Shown here: positions 1-10,300 of the stretch, in pieces
Layout of the letters: the number at the start of each line of letters is the position of its first letter
How positions within the stretch are numbered: position 1 is the first letter of the stretch
Origin: Bacillota bacterium
GTDB lineage: Bacteria > Bacillota > Clostridia > Oscillospirales > Ruminococcaceae
Assembly (NCBI GenBank): GCA_023412215.1
Contig: JAEYNX010000015.1
Location: 65,979-129,978 of the forward strand
Direction of reading: 5' to 3'
Length of the DNA stretch: 64,000 nt
Translations under genes and position numbers: made by a program
Notes under the pieces: model-generated
Databases searched by the model: none
Told to the model about the DNA's origin: nothing
What the model saw: the letters and a program-made list of their open reading frames with translations, nothing else

Positions 1-1
1 G

Positions 2-421
2 CCGCTGGTTGCGGGTTCTGACGCAAAGGGACTGTGGATGAAGCCCGGCATGTTCTTCTCGATTTCCGAAACTTCCAAGTACAAAAAAGAAGCAGCTGAG
101 TTTATCAACTGGTTTGTCAATTCCGAAGAAGCCAACGACATTATCATGGCCGAAAGAGGAACTCCCGTATCCTCCAAAATCCGCGAACATCTGACTAATT
201 CCGGGAAAATGTCGCAGCAGCAGAAGGATATGTTCCAATATGTTGACGACGCAGTAGCGCTCAGCAGTCAAACTCCACCTCCGGACCCGGTTGGCATGTC
301 CGAGATCAACAAGGTGTTTAAGGATATGGGGTACAGCGCGTTTTACGGTCAGGCAACACCGGAACAGGCTGCAGCCGAATTCAGAAAACAGGCAAACGAG
401 ATACTGGCAAGAAATAACTGA
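2..421 (+). CDS. Sugar-binding protein of ABC importer, C-terminal part
   Basis: The frame is open from base 2, so the gene begins upstream of the window and only the last ~139 residues are visible. They match the C-terminal lobe of family 1 extracellular solute-binding proteins: a helix with KKEAAEFINWFVNSEEA is typical of the SBP_bac_1 fold, followed by a helical C-terminus. The protein would be a membrane-tethered lipoprotein that hands oligosaccharide to the two permeases encoded just downstream. With the GH115 and UxuA/UxuB genes that follow, the likely ligand is an aldouronate or glucuronoxylan oligosaccharide (inference). The signal peptide and lipobox lie outside the window. Confidence 0.85.
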   Translation, partial: PLVAGSDAKGLWMKPGMFFSISETSKYKKEAAEFINWFVNSEEANDIIMAERGTPVSSKIREHLTNSGKMSQQQKDMFQYVDDAVALSSQTPPPDPVGMSEINKVFKDMGYSAFYGQATPEQAAAEFRKQANEILARNN

Positions 422-434
422 TTGGTGGGAGAAT

Positions 435-461
435 GGGGTTCCACATATTTTGTGGAACCCC
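435..461 (+). terminator. Intercistronic stem-loop between binding protein and permease
   Basis: Perfect 11-bp inverted repeat: GGGGTTCCACA at 435-445 and TGTGGAACCCC at 451-461 with a 5-nt loop. No T-run follows, so it is more likely an mRNA-stabilising or partial-termination hairpin than a full terminator. Such hairpins commonly leave the binding protein more abundant than the permeases. The ATG at 433 lies on this stem, which argues against it as the permease start. Confidence 0.8.
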
Positions 462-489
462 TCTTCCTTCGAAAGGCAAGGGTGATTGT

Positions 490-1404
490 GTGAAAAGTCA
501 GAAGAGTCTGGCAAAAAAAATCTATAAGGCGAAAGATAATGCAGTAGGATATTTAATGCTTGCGCCATGGCTGGTTGGCTTCTTCATGATGTGGCTGATC
601 CCGGCCGTGATTTCGATTTACTATTCGTTTACGGATTTTAATTTGCTGAATTCGCCGAAGATGGTCGGATTCGCCAATTATGCCCGTGTTGCAGCCGACA
701 AAACTGTTATTCAGGCGCTGATGGTCACTTTCACCTATGTGCTGATATTGGTACCTCTTCGTCTGGCATTTGCGCTGTTTGTAGCAATGCTTTTAAATAA
801 AAAGCATAAGGGCCTCGGCCTGTATCGCACGTTTTATTATATTCCGTCTATTATAGGCGGAAGTATTGCGGTTTCCGTCGTGTGGAAGCAGATTTTCGGC
901 AATAATGGCGTCATTATGTCGCTGCTGGGGTTGTTCGGAATTCAGCAACAAACTTCATTTTTGGGAAATCCAAATACGGCGTTAGGTGTCATTATCATAA
1001 TGGGCATATGGCAGTTTGGTTCGTCCATGCTGATCTTTCTTTCAGCTTTGAAGCAGATTCCTGTTTCGTTGTATGAATCCGCCATGGTGGACGGCGCAAA
1101 GCCGGCGAGGATTTTTTTCAGAATTACGCTGCCCATGCTTACGCCGACAATCTTCTTTAACCTGATTCTGCAAATTATCAATGGCTTCCGGGTGTTTACG
1201 GAAAGCTATATTATTACGAACGGCGGGCCGCTTAACAGCACCTTATCCTATGTGCTCTACCTGTACCGCCGTGCATTTACCTATTTTGACATGGGCTATA
1301 GCTGTGCGCTCGCATGGCTTCTGGTCGCGATTATTGCTGTCTTTACGATTGTATTGTTTAAGACCCAAAAGAGCTGGGTTTATTATGAGGCGGGGGAGAA
1401 TTAA
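490..1404 (+). CDS. Sugar ABC transporter permease (MalF/UgpA-like, CUT1)
   Basis: Inner half of a CUT1 sugar importer. About 304 residues with six hydrophobic segments and the cytoplasmic EAA loop (YESAMVDGAKPARIFFRITL), which docks the ATPase. I prefer the GTG at 490, because AAGGCAAGGG lies 8-15 bases upstream and the longer ATG start at 433 sits inside the stem-loop. It is followed 3 bp later by the second permease. The partner binding protein is upstream. No ATPase gene is present, so a shared MsmX-type ATPase elsewhere is expected (family knowledge plus inference). Confidence 0.88.
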   Translation: MKSQKSLAKKIYKAKDNAVGYLMLAPWLVGFFMMWLIPAVISIYYSFTDFNLLNSPKMVGFANYARVAADKTVIQALMVTFTYVLILVPLRLAFALFVAMLLNKKHKGLGLYRTFYYIPSIIGGSIAVSVVWKQIFGNNGVIMSLLGLFGIQQQTSFLGNPNTALGVIIIMGIWQFGSSMLIFLSALKQIPVSLYESAMVDGAKPARIFFRITLPMLTPTIFFNLILQIINGFRVFTESYIITNGGPLNSTLSYVLYLYRRAFTYFDMGYSCALAWLLVAIIAVFTIVLFKTQKSWVYYEAGEN

Positions 1405-1407
1405 ACG

Positions 1408-2259
1408 ATGGGTATGAAAAACACAAAAAGGCTGCATTCCGTTCTATTTCATGTCGGGGCATGTGTTTTGGGATTTTTCATGATTTACCCATTGCTCTGG
1501 CTCGTTGCGAGTTCCTTTAAAAGCAATGTAACAATGTTTACCGGTTCCTATTCGCTGATTCCTCAGGAATGGGATGTAATAAAGAATTACGCCAGCGGGT
1601 TTGCGGGTGTCGGTAATGTTCCGTTTGTTACCTTCTTCCTGAATTCACTGCTGGTTACCGTCGTGGGAACCATTACCTGCGTACTGTCGTCCCTGTTTGC
1701 GGCATACGCGTTGTCGAGAATTCGGTTCCGCTTTGCCGCCTTCTGGTTCGGCTGTGTAATGGTGACGATGATGATTCCGCCGCAGGTCATGGTTGTACCA
1801 CAGTATATCATTTTAAAAAAAATGGATCTGATTGATAAAGAAGCGTCGCTGGTGCTGCCATGGGCCTTTGGTATGGCATTTTTTATCTTCCTGATGGTTC
1901 AGTTTTTCAGGGGGATCCCGAAAGAACTGGATGAAGCGGCACAGATTGACGGCTGCGGAAGGATCGGTATCCTGTTCCGCATTTTGGTCCCTATTGTAAA
2001 GCCTGCGATCGTGACGTCGTCGATTTTCGCGTTCTATTGGATTTGGCAGGATTTCTTTCAACCACTGATTTTCATGAACACAGCCAGTAAATTTACGATT
2101 CCTTTGGCATTGAATATGTATCTCGACCCCAATTCCTATAACAACTATGGCGGCCTGTTCGCCATGTCGGTGATTTCATTGCTTCCGGTTATCCTTGTCT
2201 TCATTATCTTCCAGAAACAGCTGGTGGAGGGAATCGCGACAGAGGGCCTTAAGGGCTGA
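1408..2259 (+). CDS. Sugar ABC transporter permease (MalG-like, CUT1)
   Basis: Second membrane subunit of the importer, 283 residues and six predicted membrane helices. The EAA loop reads ELDEAAQIDGCGRIGILFRI at about residues 170-190, and the C-terminus ends in the usual short tail after a last helix with VEGIATEGLKG. The start follows a GGGGGAGAA ribosome site and lies 3 bp after the stop of the first permease, so the two are translationally linked. The context (GH115, UxuA, UxuB downstream) suggests aldouronate oligosaccharides as cargo; the substrate is inferred, not seen. Confidence 0.9.
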   Translation: MGMKNTKRLHSVLFHVGACVLGFFMIYPLLWLVASSFKSNVTMFTGSYSLIPQEWDVIKNYASGFAGVGNVPFVTFFLNSLLVTVVGTITCVLSSLFAAYALSRIRFRFAAFWFGCVMVTMMIPPQVMVVPQYIILKKMDLIDKEASLVLPWAFGMAFFIFLMVQFFRGIPKELDEAAQIDGCGRIGILFRILVPIVKPAIVTSSIFAFYWIWQDFFQPLIFMNTASKFTIPLALNMYLDPNSYNNYGGLFAMSVISLLPVILVFIIFQKQLVEGIATEGLKG

Positions 2260-2274
2260 TTCTTAAAAGTCTAT

Positions 2275-2313
2275 AAAGGTGTCGCACAGGTTGTACTGGT
2301 GTGACACCTTTTT
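2275..2313 (+). terminator. Rho-independent terminator/attenuator before GH115
   Basis: AAAGGTGTCGCAC at 2275-2287 pairs with GTGTGACACCTTT at 2299-2311 (one G-T pair), followed by a short T-run. It lies between the permease and GH115 genes of what otherwise looks like one operon, so it probably dampens read-through into the catabolic genes. A GTG at 2279 inside the stem is an unlikely start codon. Confidence 0.75.
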
Positions 2314-2335
2314 GATGTCGGGAGTGAAAGGTAGA

Positions 2336-4339
2336 ATGTTATCTATTAATCGAAATTCAATCGTTACAGTCAAAGCTTGTACGGAACCTGTTAGTAGGGC
2401 CGTCAACAATCTGAAGAGGGACCTTGAGAAAGCCTTTTGCACGTCCGGGCAGAAGGGGGCGGAAATACACCTGCTGGAGGAGCCGCAGGAAAAAGAATGT
2501 TTTTGTATTGCGGCTTCGGGCGGAAACTTGGAAATCCGGGCAGCGGATGATCTTGGGTTTATCTACGGCATTTATGAAATCAGCCGCTCGCTGCTCGGGA
2601 TCACAGATTTCTGGTTTTGGAACGACCAGAAGGTCGTTCCAAAAGAGGAGGTTTGCGTATCTGACGATTACCGATACCGGTCCAAGCCGCATGCCGTGCA
2701 CTTCCGCGGCTGGTTTGTGAACGATGAGGTGTTAATTCACACCTGGAGCATCGACCGGCAAAAAGCAAAACCGTGGGAGATGGTGTTTGAAGCGTTGTTG
2801 CGCTGCGGCGGCAACATGGTTATTCCCGGTACGGACACCAACTCACGGCTTTATCGGCAGCTCGCGGCGGACATGGGGTTATACATCACTCACCACCACG
2901 CGGAACCGCTTGGCGCAGAGATGTTTGCCCGGGCATACCCACAGATGAACCCCTCCTACGCGGAATATCCGGACAAATTTCAGCAGCTTTGGCGAGACGG
3001 TATCCGGGGCCAGAAAAACCTGCGCGTTATCTGGAACCTCGGTTTCCGCGGGCAGGGGGATTGCCCTTTCTGGGTCGATGACCCGCAGTTTCAGACACCC
3101 GAGTCCCGCGGCGAGTTGATGAGCAGGCTGATTCGGATTCAGTACGATATGGTTAAGCAGGCGATACCCGACGCGGTCTGCAGCACGAATTTGTACGGGG
3201 AAACGATGGAGCTTTATCGTGACGGCTATTTGCAACTGCCGGAGGATGTTATTAAAATCTGGGCGGACAACGGTTACGGAAAGATGGTGACGAGAAGGCA
3301 GGGAAACCACAATCCGCGCGTTTATGCGCTGCCTGAAGCAGACGGGGGAAAACACGGCATCTATTATCACGTTTCCTTTTACGATCTGCAGGCGGCCAAT
3401 CATATTACGATGCTCCCGAATACCCCGGAGTTTGTAATGAGGGAGCTTGGAGAGGTACTCAAACATGGCGCAAAGGATTTTTGGTTGATCAACTGTTCCA
3501 ATGTAAAACCGCATGTGTATTTACTGGATTTCATATCTAGGGCCTGGCGAGACGGAACAATTGATATCGCCAAACACAGGGAAGAATATGTGTCGCGGTA
3601 CTATGGCAGGGAAAATATCGGGCCGGTTTCCGCCTGCCTGAAGGCGTATCCCCAATATGCGCTTGCCTATGGAGCCAATGAAGACGAACATGCCGGCGAA
3701 CAGTTTGCCAACCATGTGGCCAGGATGCTGGTTTCCCAGTATATGAAGGAGAAGGAAAAACGCGCGGAAGATTTACTGTGGGGGACGGACGCGGAAAGTC
3801 TTAAGGGGCAGGTCATCTGGTACCGGGCGTTATGTGAAAAAGCGCAAAAGGAATACCGGGAATATCTGCTGGAATGTGAGCGAGCGGCCGCTTCTGTTTC
3901 GGATGATGCACAGCGGCTGTTTCAGGATTCCCTGCTTCTACAGGTGAAAATTTATTATCATTGCTTTTCGGGGGCCCTTTTGGTGTGCGAAAGCATTTTA
4001 AAAGCTATGGAGAGAGATTATCAGCGGGCGTTTTATGCGGCCGGCAAAGCACAGGCGGAATATCTGCGTGCCGACGCCGCGATGAAAAGCTGTGAGCATG
4101 GAAAATGGCATGGTTTTTACGAAAACGAATGCCTGACCGATGTGAAGCAGACGGCATGGGTATTAGGGGGGCTTATGAGTTACCTGAGAAACCTAGGTGA
4201 CGGACCGCATTTTTACGAGTGGCAAAGGGAATTCTTTTATTCGGAGAAGGACCGTCGGGTACTGCTGATTCTCAATATGGAAAACCATTTGAAAGACGAT
4301 GAACTGTTTGCGCTGATGGAGGAAAAATGGGGTAATTAA
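2336..4339 (+). CDS. GH115 xylan alpha-1,2-glucuronidase
   Basis: About 667 residues resembling glycoside hydrolase family 115, which removes (4-O-methyl-)glucuronate side chains from xylan or its oligomers. Supporting segments are FRGWFVNDEVLIHTW near residue 125, the barrel region with WEMVFEALLRCGGNMVIPGT, NLGFRGQGDCPFW and a TNLYGETMELY stretch. The C-terminal third is helical. No signal peptide is visible, so it is probably cytoplasmic and acts on imported aldouronates. I take the ATG at 2336, preceded by GGGAGTGAAAGG; earlier in-frame starts lie in or next to the terminator stem. It is shorter than many GH115 enzymes, which often carry an extra C-terminal domain. The glucuronate released would enter the UxuA/UxuB branch encoded next. 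Confidence 0.85.
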   Translation: MLSINRNSIVTVKACTEPVSRAVNNLKRDLEKAFCTSGQKGAEIHLLEEPQEKECFCIAASGGNLEIRAADDLGFIYGIYEISRSLLGITDFWFWNDQKVVPKEEVCVSDDYRYRSKPHAVHFRGWFVNDEVLIHTWSIDRQKAKPWEMVFEALLRCGGNMVIPGTDTNSRLYRQLAADMGLYITHHHAEPLGAEMFARAYPQMNPSYAEYPDKFQQLWRDGIRGQKNLRVIWNLGFRGQGDCPFWVDDPQFQTPESRGELMSRLIRIQYDMVKQAIPDAVCSTNLYGETMELYRDGYLQLPEDVIKIWADNGYGKMVTRRQGNHNPRVYALPEADGGKHGIYYHVSFYDLQAANHITMLPNTPEFVMRELGEVLKHGAKDFWLINCSNVKPHVYLLDFISRAWRDGTIDIAKHREEYVSRYYGRENIGPVSACLKAYPQYALAYGANEDEHAGEQFANHVARMLVSQYMKEKEKRAEDLLWGTDAESLKGQVIWYRALCEKAQKEYREYLLECERAAASVSDDAQRLFQDSLLLQVKIYYHCFSGALLVCESILKAMERDYQRAFYAAGKAQAEYLRADAAMKSCEHGKWHGFYENECLTDVKQTAWVLGGLMSYLRNLGDGPHFYEWQREFFYSEKDRRVLLILNMENHLKDDELFALMEEKWGN

Positions 4340-4406
4340 GCGGAAACAGTGTGATACGGCACGGCTCCAAACTGTCCGGCGCCGCATATCGGAAGGAAAG
4401 GAACTA

Positions 4407-5480
4407 ATGATTATGGAAATGACATTTCGCTGGTTCGGAAGCAAATTTGATTCTGTTACCTTGCAACAAATCCGTCAGATTCCGGGGGTAACCGGTGTCA
4501 TTACAACTTTATATGAGACCGCTCCCGGGGACTGCTGGAGCAGGGAAGCAATCCATGCCCTGAAAAGGGAGGTCGAGGCCGGTGGGCTTCGTATTTCCGG
4601 AATCGAAAGCGTCAATGTCCACGATTCCATCAAAATCGGTTCGCGCGATCGCGACCAATATATTGAAAATTACATTCGGACACTGGAGAACCTGGGAAAA
4701 GAAGACATCCACATGGTCTGCTACAATTTTATGCCGGTTTTTGACTGGACCCGCACCGAATTGGCTCGCGTCCGCCCGGACGGTTCCACCGTTCTGGCTT
4801 ATCATCAGGCAACCGTCGACGCACTTGACCCGGCCAAGATGTTTGATACCATTTCCGGCGAAGCCAACGGTTTTGTACTTCCCGGCTGGGAACCGGAACG
4901 CATGGCGAAAATCAAAGAGCTTTTTGAACAGTACCGCAACGTGGACGAAGAAAAGCTATTTAAGAATCTGGAATATTTTTTGAAGGCCGTCATGCCCGTC
5001 TGTGACCGATATGACATCAACATGGCTATCCATCCCGACGACCCTGCCTGGAGTGTATTCGGTCTGCCGAGAATCGTTACCTGCCTGCCAAACCTGCAAA
5101 GGCTGATGAGAATGGTAAACAACCCGCATAACGGCGTTACTTTCTGCTCTGGTTCCTACGGCACGAACCCGAAGAACGACCTGCCCGGCATGATCCGCGC
5201 TTTGAAAGGACGCATTCATTTTGCCCATGTGCGGAACCTGCGGCACAACGCGCCGGGGGATTTCGAGGAATCCGCACATTTGTCTTCGGATGGCAGTTTC
5301 GACATGTATGAGATCGTAAAGGCACTGTACGAGATCGGTTTTCAAGGCCCCATCCGTCCGGATCACGGGCGGATGATCTGGGGGGAAAAGGCGATGCCCG
5401 GGTATGGCCTGTATGACCGCGCTCTAGGTGCCGCCTACATCAATGGCCAGTGGGAAGCGATTGAGAAAGGAGTACGATAA
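4407..5480 (+). CDS. uxuA: Mannonate dehydratase
   Basis: Converts D-mannonate to 2-keto-3-deoxy-D-gluconate in the hexuronate pathway. The 357 residues match Gram-positive UxuA, a TIM-barrel, divalent-metal enzyme: the N-terminus MTFRWFGSKFDSVTLQQIRQ, the PGVTGVITTLY segment, the CYNFMPVFDWTRTEL block and the C-terminal RPDHGRMIWGE motif are all characteristic. The ribosome site GGAAAGG precedes the ATG at 4407; an in-frame ATG at 4413 is an alternative. The gene sits after GH115 and 1 bp before uxuB, so the two are co-translated. Cytoplasmic. Confidence 0.95.
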   Translation: MIMEMTFRWFGSKFDSVTLQQIRQIPGVTGVITTLYETAPGDCWSREAIHALKREVEAGGLRISGIESVNVHDSIKIGSRDRDQYIENYIRTLENLGKEDIHMVCYNFMPVFDWTRTELARVRPDGSTVLAYHQATVDALDPAKMFDTISGEANGFVLPGWEPERMAKIKELFEQYRNVDEEKLFKNLEYFLKAVMPVCDRYDINMAIHPDDPAWSVFGLPRIVTCLPNLQRLMRMVNNPHNGVTFCSGSYGTNPKNDLPGMIRALKGRIHFAHVRNLRHNAPGDFEESAHLSSDGSFDMYEIVKALYEIGFQGPIRPDHGRMIWGEKAMPGYGLYDRALGAAYINGQWEAIEKGVR

Positions 5481-5481
5481 T

Positions 5482-7092
5482 ATGCAATTAAACGAATCGG
5501 GATTATCCGTTCGGAAGCAGTGGAAGGCCGCAGGTTATTTAATTCCCGAGTTTGACAGGAGCGATGTGGCGGAGAAAACAAGAAAACGGCCTTACTGGAT
5601 ACATTTTGGAGCAGGTAATATCTTCCGCGCGTTTCAGGCAAATGTGGTTCAGAATCTTCTGAACAAGGGCGTGCTGGATCGAGGGCTTATCGTCGCGGAA
5701 GGATACGATTATGAAATCGTAGAGAAAATGAATCGCCCCCATGACGATTACAGTATTCTGGTGACCCTGAAAGCCAACGGTTTTGTGGAGAAAACCGTAA
5801 TTGGCAGCGTGGTTCAGTCCTTTATACTTGATTCAGGGAACACGAAGGAATTCGACGGCATAAAAGCGATCTTTCGGCAGGATTCACTCCAGATGGCGAG
5901 CTTTACAATTACGGAAAAAGGCTACAGTCTGACGGACGCAAAGGGGATGCTCCTTTCTTCCGTCGCATGCGATATGGAACGTGGGCCCGAAAAGCCAGAG
6001 AGCTACATCGGGAAAATCGCGTCCCTGCTCTACGCCCGTTTCCTCGCGGGAGAGAGACCGATTGCGATGGTAAGCATGGACAATTGCTCCCACAACGGTA
6101 CAAAGCTGTTCGAGGCCGTATCCGCGTTCGCAGACGCATGGTCGGAACGAGACCTAACAGAAAAAGCGTTCTCCGATTACATACACAATCCGAAGAAAGT
6201 GTCCTTTCCGTGGTCTATGATTGACAAAATCACCCCGCGCCCGGATCCTTCCGTAGAGAACATTCTAAAAAAAGACGACGTGGAAGGGCTGGCCCCGATT
6301 ATTACAAGTAAAAGGACCTATGTTGCCCCTTTCGTCAACGCCGAGGAATGTGAATACTTAGTGATTGAAGATGCGTTTCCGAACGGTCGCCCGCCGCTGG
6401 AAAAGGGAGGCATCCTATTCACAACGCGGGAAACAGTGGACAAAGTGGAAAAGATGAAGGTGTGCACCTGTCTAAACCCGCTTCACACCGCGCTTGCAAT
6501 CTTTGGGTGCCTGCTGGGCTACGACCTGATTTTCATAGAAATGAGAGACGCCGCACTCAGAAGGCTGGCGGAGGGGGTCGGGAAGGAAGGGCTTCCGGTT
6601 GCCGTCCACCCCGGGATTCTGGACCCGAAAGAATTCATGGATACCGTATTGAACATCCGCCTGCCGAACCCGTTTATGCCGGATACCCCGCAGCGAATTG
6701 CAACGGATACATCCCAGAAGCTGGCGATTCGCTTCGGTGAAACCATTAAGGCTTATGCTGCGTCCCCAAAACTCCGTATCGCCGATTTGAAACTCATCCC
6801 GCTTGTTTTTGCCGGATGGCTTCGTTACCTGATGGGGCTGGACGATGATGGCAATGTCTTTGAATTGAGCCCGGACCCGATTTTGAGCTCCGTATGCTCT
6901 TATGTCGCGTCTATCCGCTTGGGCGACCATGGCGTGGATACCGAAGCGCGACTAAAGCCGATTCTGGAGAATGAGAAAATTTTTGGCGTTAATCTCTACG
7001 ACGTGAACATGGCGGGGACGATCTGCGGCTATTTCAAGCAAATGATATCCGGTACAGGGGCCGTGCGCGCCGTGCTTGAAAAATATGTGTAG
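5482..7092 (+). CDS. uxuB: Fructuronate reductase (mannitol dehydrogenase family)
   Basis: NAD-dependent interconversion of D-fructuronate and D-mannonate, the step before UxuA. The 536 residues show an N-terminal Rossmann region (IHFGAGNIFRAFQANVV at ~32-48) and a C-terminal mannitol-dehydrogenase domain with KVCTCLNPLHTALAIFG (~303-320), which bears the usual N-x-x-H residues. The ATG at 5482 follows AAAGGAG at 5466-5472; a longer frame starting at 5428 would overlap uxuA by ~50 bp and has no better ribosome site. Together with UxuA it completes the glucuronate branch once an isomerase supplies fructuronate, but the uxaC that follows is broken. Confidence 0.92.
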   Translation: MQLNESGLSVRKQWKAAGYLIPEFDRSDVAEKTRKRPYWIHFGAGNIFRAFQANVVQNLLNKGVLDRGLIVAEGYDYEIVEKMNRPHDDYSILVTLKANGFVEKTVIGSVVQSFILDSGNTKEFDGIKAIFRQDSLQMASFTITEKGYSLTDAKGMLLSSVACDMERGPEKPESYIGKIASLLYARFLAGERPIAMVSMDNCSHNGTKLFEAVSAFADAWSERDLTEKAFSDYIHNPKKVSFPWSMIDKITPRPDPSVENILKKDDVEGLAPIITSKRTYVAPFVNAEECEYLVIEDAFPNGRPPLEKGGILFTTRETVDKVEKMKVCTCLNPLHTALAIFGCLLGYDLIFIEMRDAALRRLAEGVGKEGLPVAVHPGILDPKEFMDTVLNIRLPNPFMPDTPQRIATDTSQKLAIRFGETIKAYAASPKLRIADLKLIPLVFAGWLRYLMGLDDDGNVFELSPDPILSSVCSYVASIRLGDHGVDTEARLKPILENEKIFGVNLYDVNMAGTICGYFKQMISGTGAVRAVLEKYV

Positions 7093-7105
7093 GAGGGTTT
7101 AAGCA

Positions 7106-7270
7106 ATGGAATCTTTTATATATGATGATTTCTTGTTGCAGACAGAAACCGCCAAAGTGCTTTACCATGATTATGCGGAGAAAATGCCTATTATCGATTT
7201 CCATAATCACCTGAGCCCGAGTGATACAAGGACCTGCATTGATAATATCCGGATGATCAGAGGTGTGTGA
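7106..7270 (+). pseudogene. uxaC: 5' fragment of glucuronate isomerase gene (uxaC), truncated
   Basis: An ATG at 7106, 13 bp after uxuB and preceded by AGGAGGG, opens 54 codons: MESFIYDDFLLQTETAKVL and then MPIIDFHNHLSPSD. This is the N-terminus of UxaC, including the metal-binding HxH on the first barrel strand; the intact copy at 43329-44732 has IIDYHCHISPRE at the same place. Similarity fades after about base 7225-7250 and a TGA follows at 7268. The remaining ~410 codons are missing and Rhs sequence follows instead. So the fourth gene of the glucuronate operon was destroyed by the rearrangement that brought in the Rhs gene. Confidence 0.85.
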
Positions 7271-7312
7271 TATGACCAGTAGTCCTCAAGGCCCATGTTG
7301 TTAACATACTGA

Positions 7313-10300
7313 AGAAGCCTGAATGTTGCCAGCGGCAACGCGATACAGATTAACCTCAACAGTAACGCCGACGCCCAACAGTTTAAGATCACGCCCAACA
7401 ACGACAACACCTACAAGATCACGACCAAGGTAACCTCCGATAAAAGCTCATTGACAGTGAAGGATGGTAACAACAATCCGGCTGCCGTTATTGAATTGGG
7501 TGACACAGGGGCCAATCATCAAAAGTGGTACTTTGAGGAGGTCTCCGCCTCGGATGCTCCCTCAGACGGTAAGATCATCACCATCCGTTCCCGCCACAGC
7601 GGGCAGTATTTTGATGTAAACGGCGGTACCGACGCCGAGGGCACCAAGATCATTCAATACTATTTCCATGGCGGGGCCAACCAGAAGTATCTGCTGCAGA
7701 GCACTACCGGCGGGTACTTCAAGCTGCTCTCCCTGCTCAACGATTCGGGCAAGTACGTGACGGTGGAGGCCGACAATACACTCGCCCTGCGCAGCGATAC
7801 CGGTTCCTCCAATCAGGAATTTAAGTTTGTTTCTCAGCCCAACGGAACCTACCGGATCGTGACCCGTACGAGCGCCGACGCGAGCTGCATCCAAGACCCC
7901 AACTCTTCCTACACCTCCGGCACGGGGTTGACCGTTACCGCGAACGGCTCGGGCACGAACCAGCAGTGGGTGCTGGAGGAGGCAACCAAGAGCATCACTT
8001 CGGAGGCGACCTATGCCTCCAACGGCAACTACCTTGACAAGATAACGGATGCCAGAGGCAACACGACGGACTACAACTACGACACCAACAAGGGTGTTCT
8101 GAATTCTGTTGAGGACGCAAACGGGGAGCTGACCAGCTATACCTACAATCCCAACAACGACAATCTTGAGAGCGTTTCACGGGCGGGGGCCGAAAGCCGT
8201 TATCTCTATGAAAACAGCCAATTGAGCGCCATCAAGCCCCACGCGGACGACGACAGCTACGCGTACACCTTTGCCTACGACGGGTTCGGGAACGTAAAAT
8301 CCGTAAATGTAGGCACACAGCGGCTTGTCACCAACACCTACCGGACATACAACAAATCGCTGAGCTACAGCACCTACGGCAACGGCTACAAGGTGGGCTA
8401 TACCTATGACGACTTTGACCGTGTGACCGAGAAGAAGTACAACGACACCGTGCGTTTCAAATACACCTACGACAAGGAAGGCAACCTTTACAGTTCTCAG
8501 GATTTGCAGGGGAACACCAGCTACAGCTATGCCTATGATTTTGCGAAGAGGCTGCAGGCCGTAACCGGCAGCAACGGCCACCGTATGAAATCCGTATACG
8601 ACACCAAAAACCGCCTGACGGATTTCTTCAACCTCTTTGGCGCCACCTCCTACAAGACCAGCTATGTATATGGCAGCGCCGCAACACAGACGCCTACGCT
8701 GGTCTACGGTATCAAGCTCAACGATGTGCAAAAGCTCTCGTATGCCTACGACGCCCTTGCGAGGCTTAGTACCAAAACGATCAACGGGGCGAACAACTAT
8801 GCGGTAAACTACCGCTATGTAGATGTGTCGGACAGCAAAACGACCACCCTGCTTTCGAGCATTAATAACGGTGGCAATACGCTTAGCTATACCTATGACA
8901 AGCTGGGGAATATCGAGACCATCAGCGAGAATGATGAGCTGAAGGCTACCTACCACTATGACGAGTTAAACCAGCTGACCAGAGAGGACAACCTCTGGCA
9001 GGATGAAACCATCGTTTACGCCTATGACCTCGGCGGAAACATGCTGAGCAAAACGACCTATGCGTATACCGAGCCTTCGGACGAGCCGACCGAGCTCTAT
9101 CATTCCGCCGCCTATGCCTATGGTGACGGCAACTGGAAGGACAAGCTGACCGCTTACGACGGGCAGGCCATCACCTATGATGAGATCGGCAACATGCTCT
9201 CCTTCGGCAGCAAGACCTTCACATGGGAAGGCCGGCAGCTCACCGCGTTATCCGACAGCGACAGCGGGGCTTCCCTCACCTATCAGTACAACGACAGCGG
9301 CATCCGAACCAAGAAGGTGTATAACGGGGTTACGACCAACTACTACTTAAACGGCGACGATGTAGTTCGTGAAACCAACGGTACCGACACGCTCGACTAC
9401 TTCTACGACGCCGACGGCAACCTCTACGGCTTCAAACTTAACGGCAGCGAGTATTACTACATCCGCAACGGGCAGAATGATATCACGGGCATCCTTGACA
9501 CAAGCGGAAACGAGGTTGTATCATACAGTTATGATACGTGGGGCAAGCTGCTGGGGATTACCGGCTCACTAGCCGACACTGTTGGTATGAAGAACCCTTA
9601 CCGATACCGCGGGTACAGGTATGATACCGAGACGGGGCTGTATTACCTGAATAGCAGGTATTATGACGCAGAGCTTGGCAGGTTTATTGCTGAGGATACA
9701 AGTCTGAATTCAGGCACAGGCATCATTGGGCTGAATATGTTCGCTTACTGCAACAATAATCCTGTTATGTTGACCGATAGTGATGGCAACATGCCGTTTT
9801 TACTGATTACGGCTGTGGCAGGAGCATTGATTGGTGCGGTTGCAGGTGGTATTATTGCTGCCAAAAGCGGAAAGAATGTTTGGGCAGGTATTGGCATAGG
9901 AGCAGCTGCAGGGGCATTGATTGGGTTAGGCGCCGGCGCGGCAGCAGGCGCTTTACTTGCTGGAAGCGCAACAGCTTCTATGGCAGCAGTGCTTGCCGGG
10001 GCAGGTGTATTGATTAACCAAGCAAGTACGGCAATTAGTCAGGTCGTAACTAAAGTTGCTGATAAATTGACTCGAGTAGTTAATAGTGGAGGACGTGTAG
10101 CTACCCAAACAACAACTGCTTTACAAACATATTATCCGCCTAATAATGGATTCGCTGGGACCACCCAAGAGATTACGTTAGATGCAGGGACGTTATTGCA
10201 AAGAACAGGAGATATGGTTGGACGATTTACAGCCCCTGCTAGAACACCTACACAAGTATTGTCATTACCATATGATAAGATTGGACAGGCAACCACTTTA

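Noticed and set aside
433..489. Upstream ATG extension of the first permease
   Set aside because: The ATG lies on a perfect 11-bp hairpin stem; the GTG at 490 has a proper ribosome site.
2279..2335. Upstream GTG extension of the GH115 gene
   Set aside because: The GTG is inside a terminator stem and the added residues do not resemble the family.
8177..8956. Open frame of 259 codons on the - strand
   Set aside because: Complement of YD-repeat coding sequence; Val/Ile-rich shadow without start signal.
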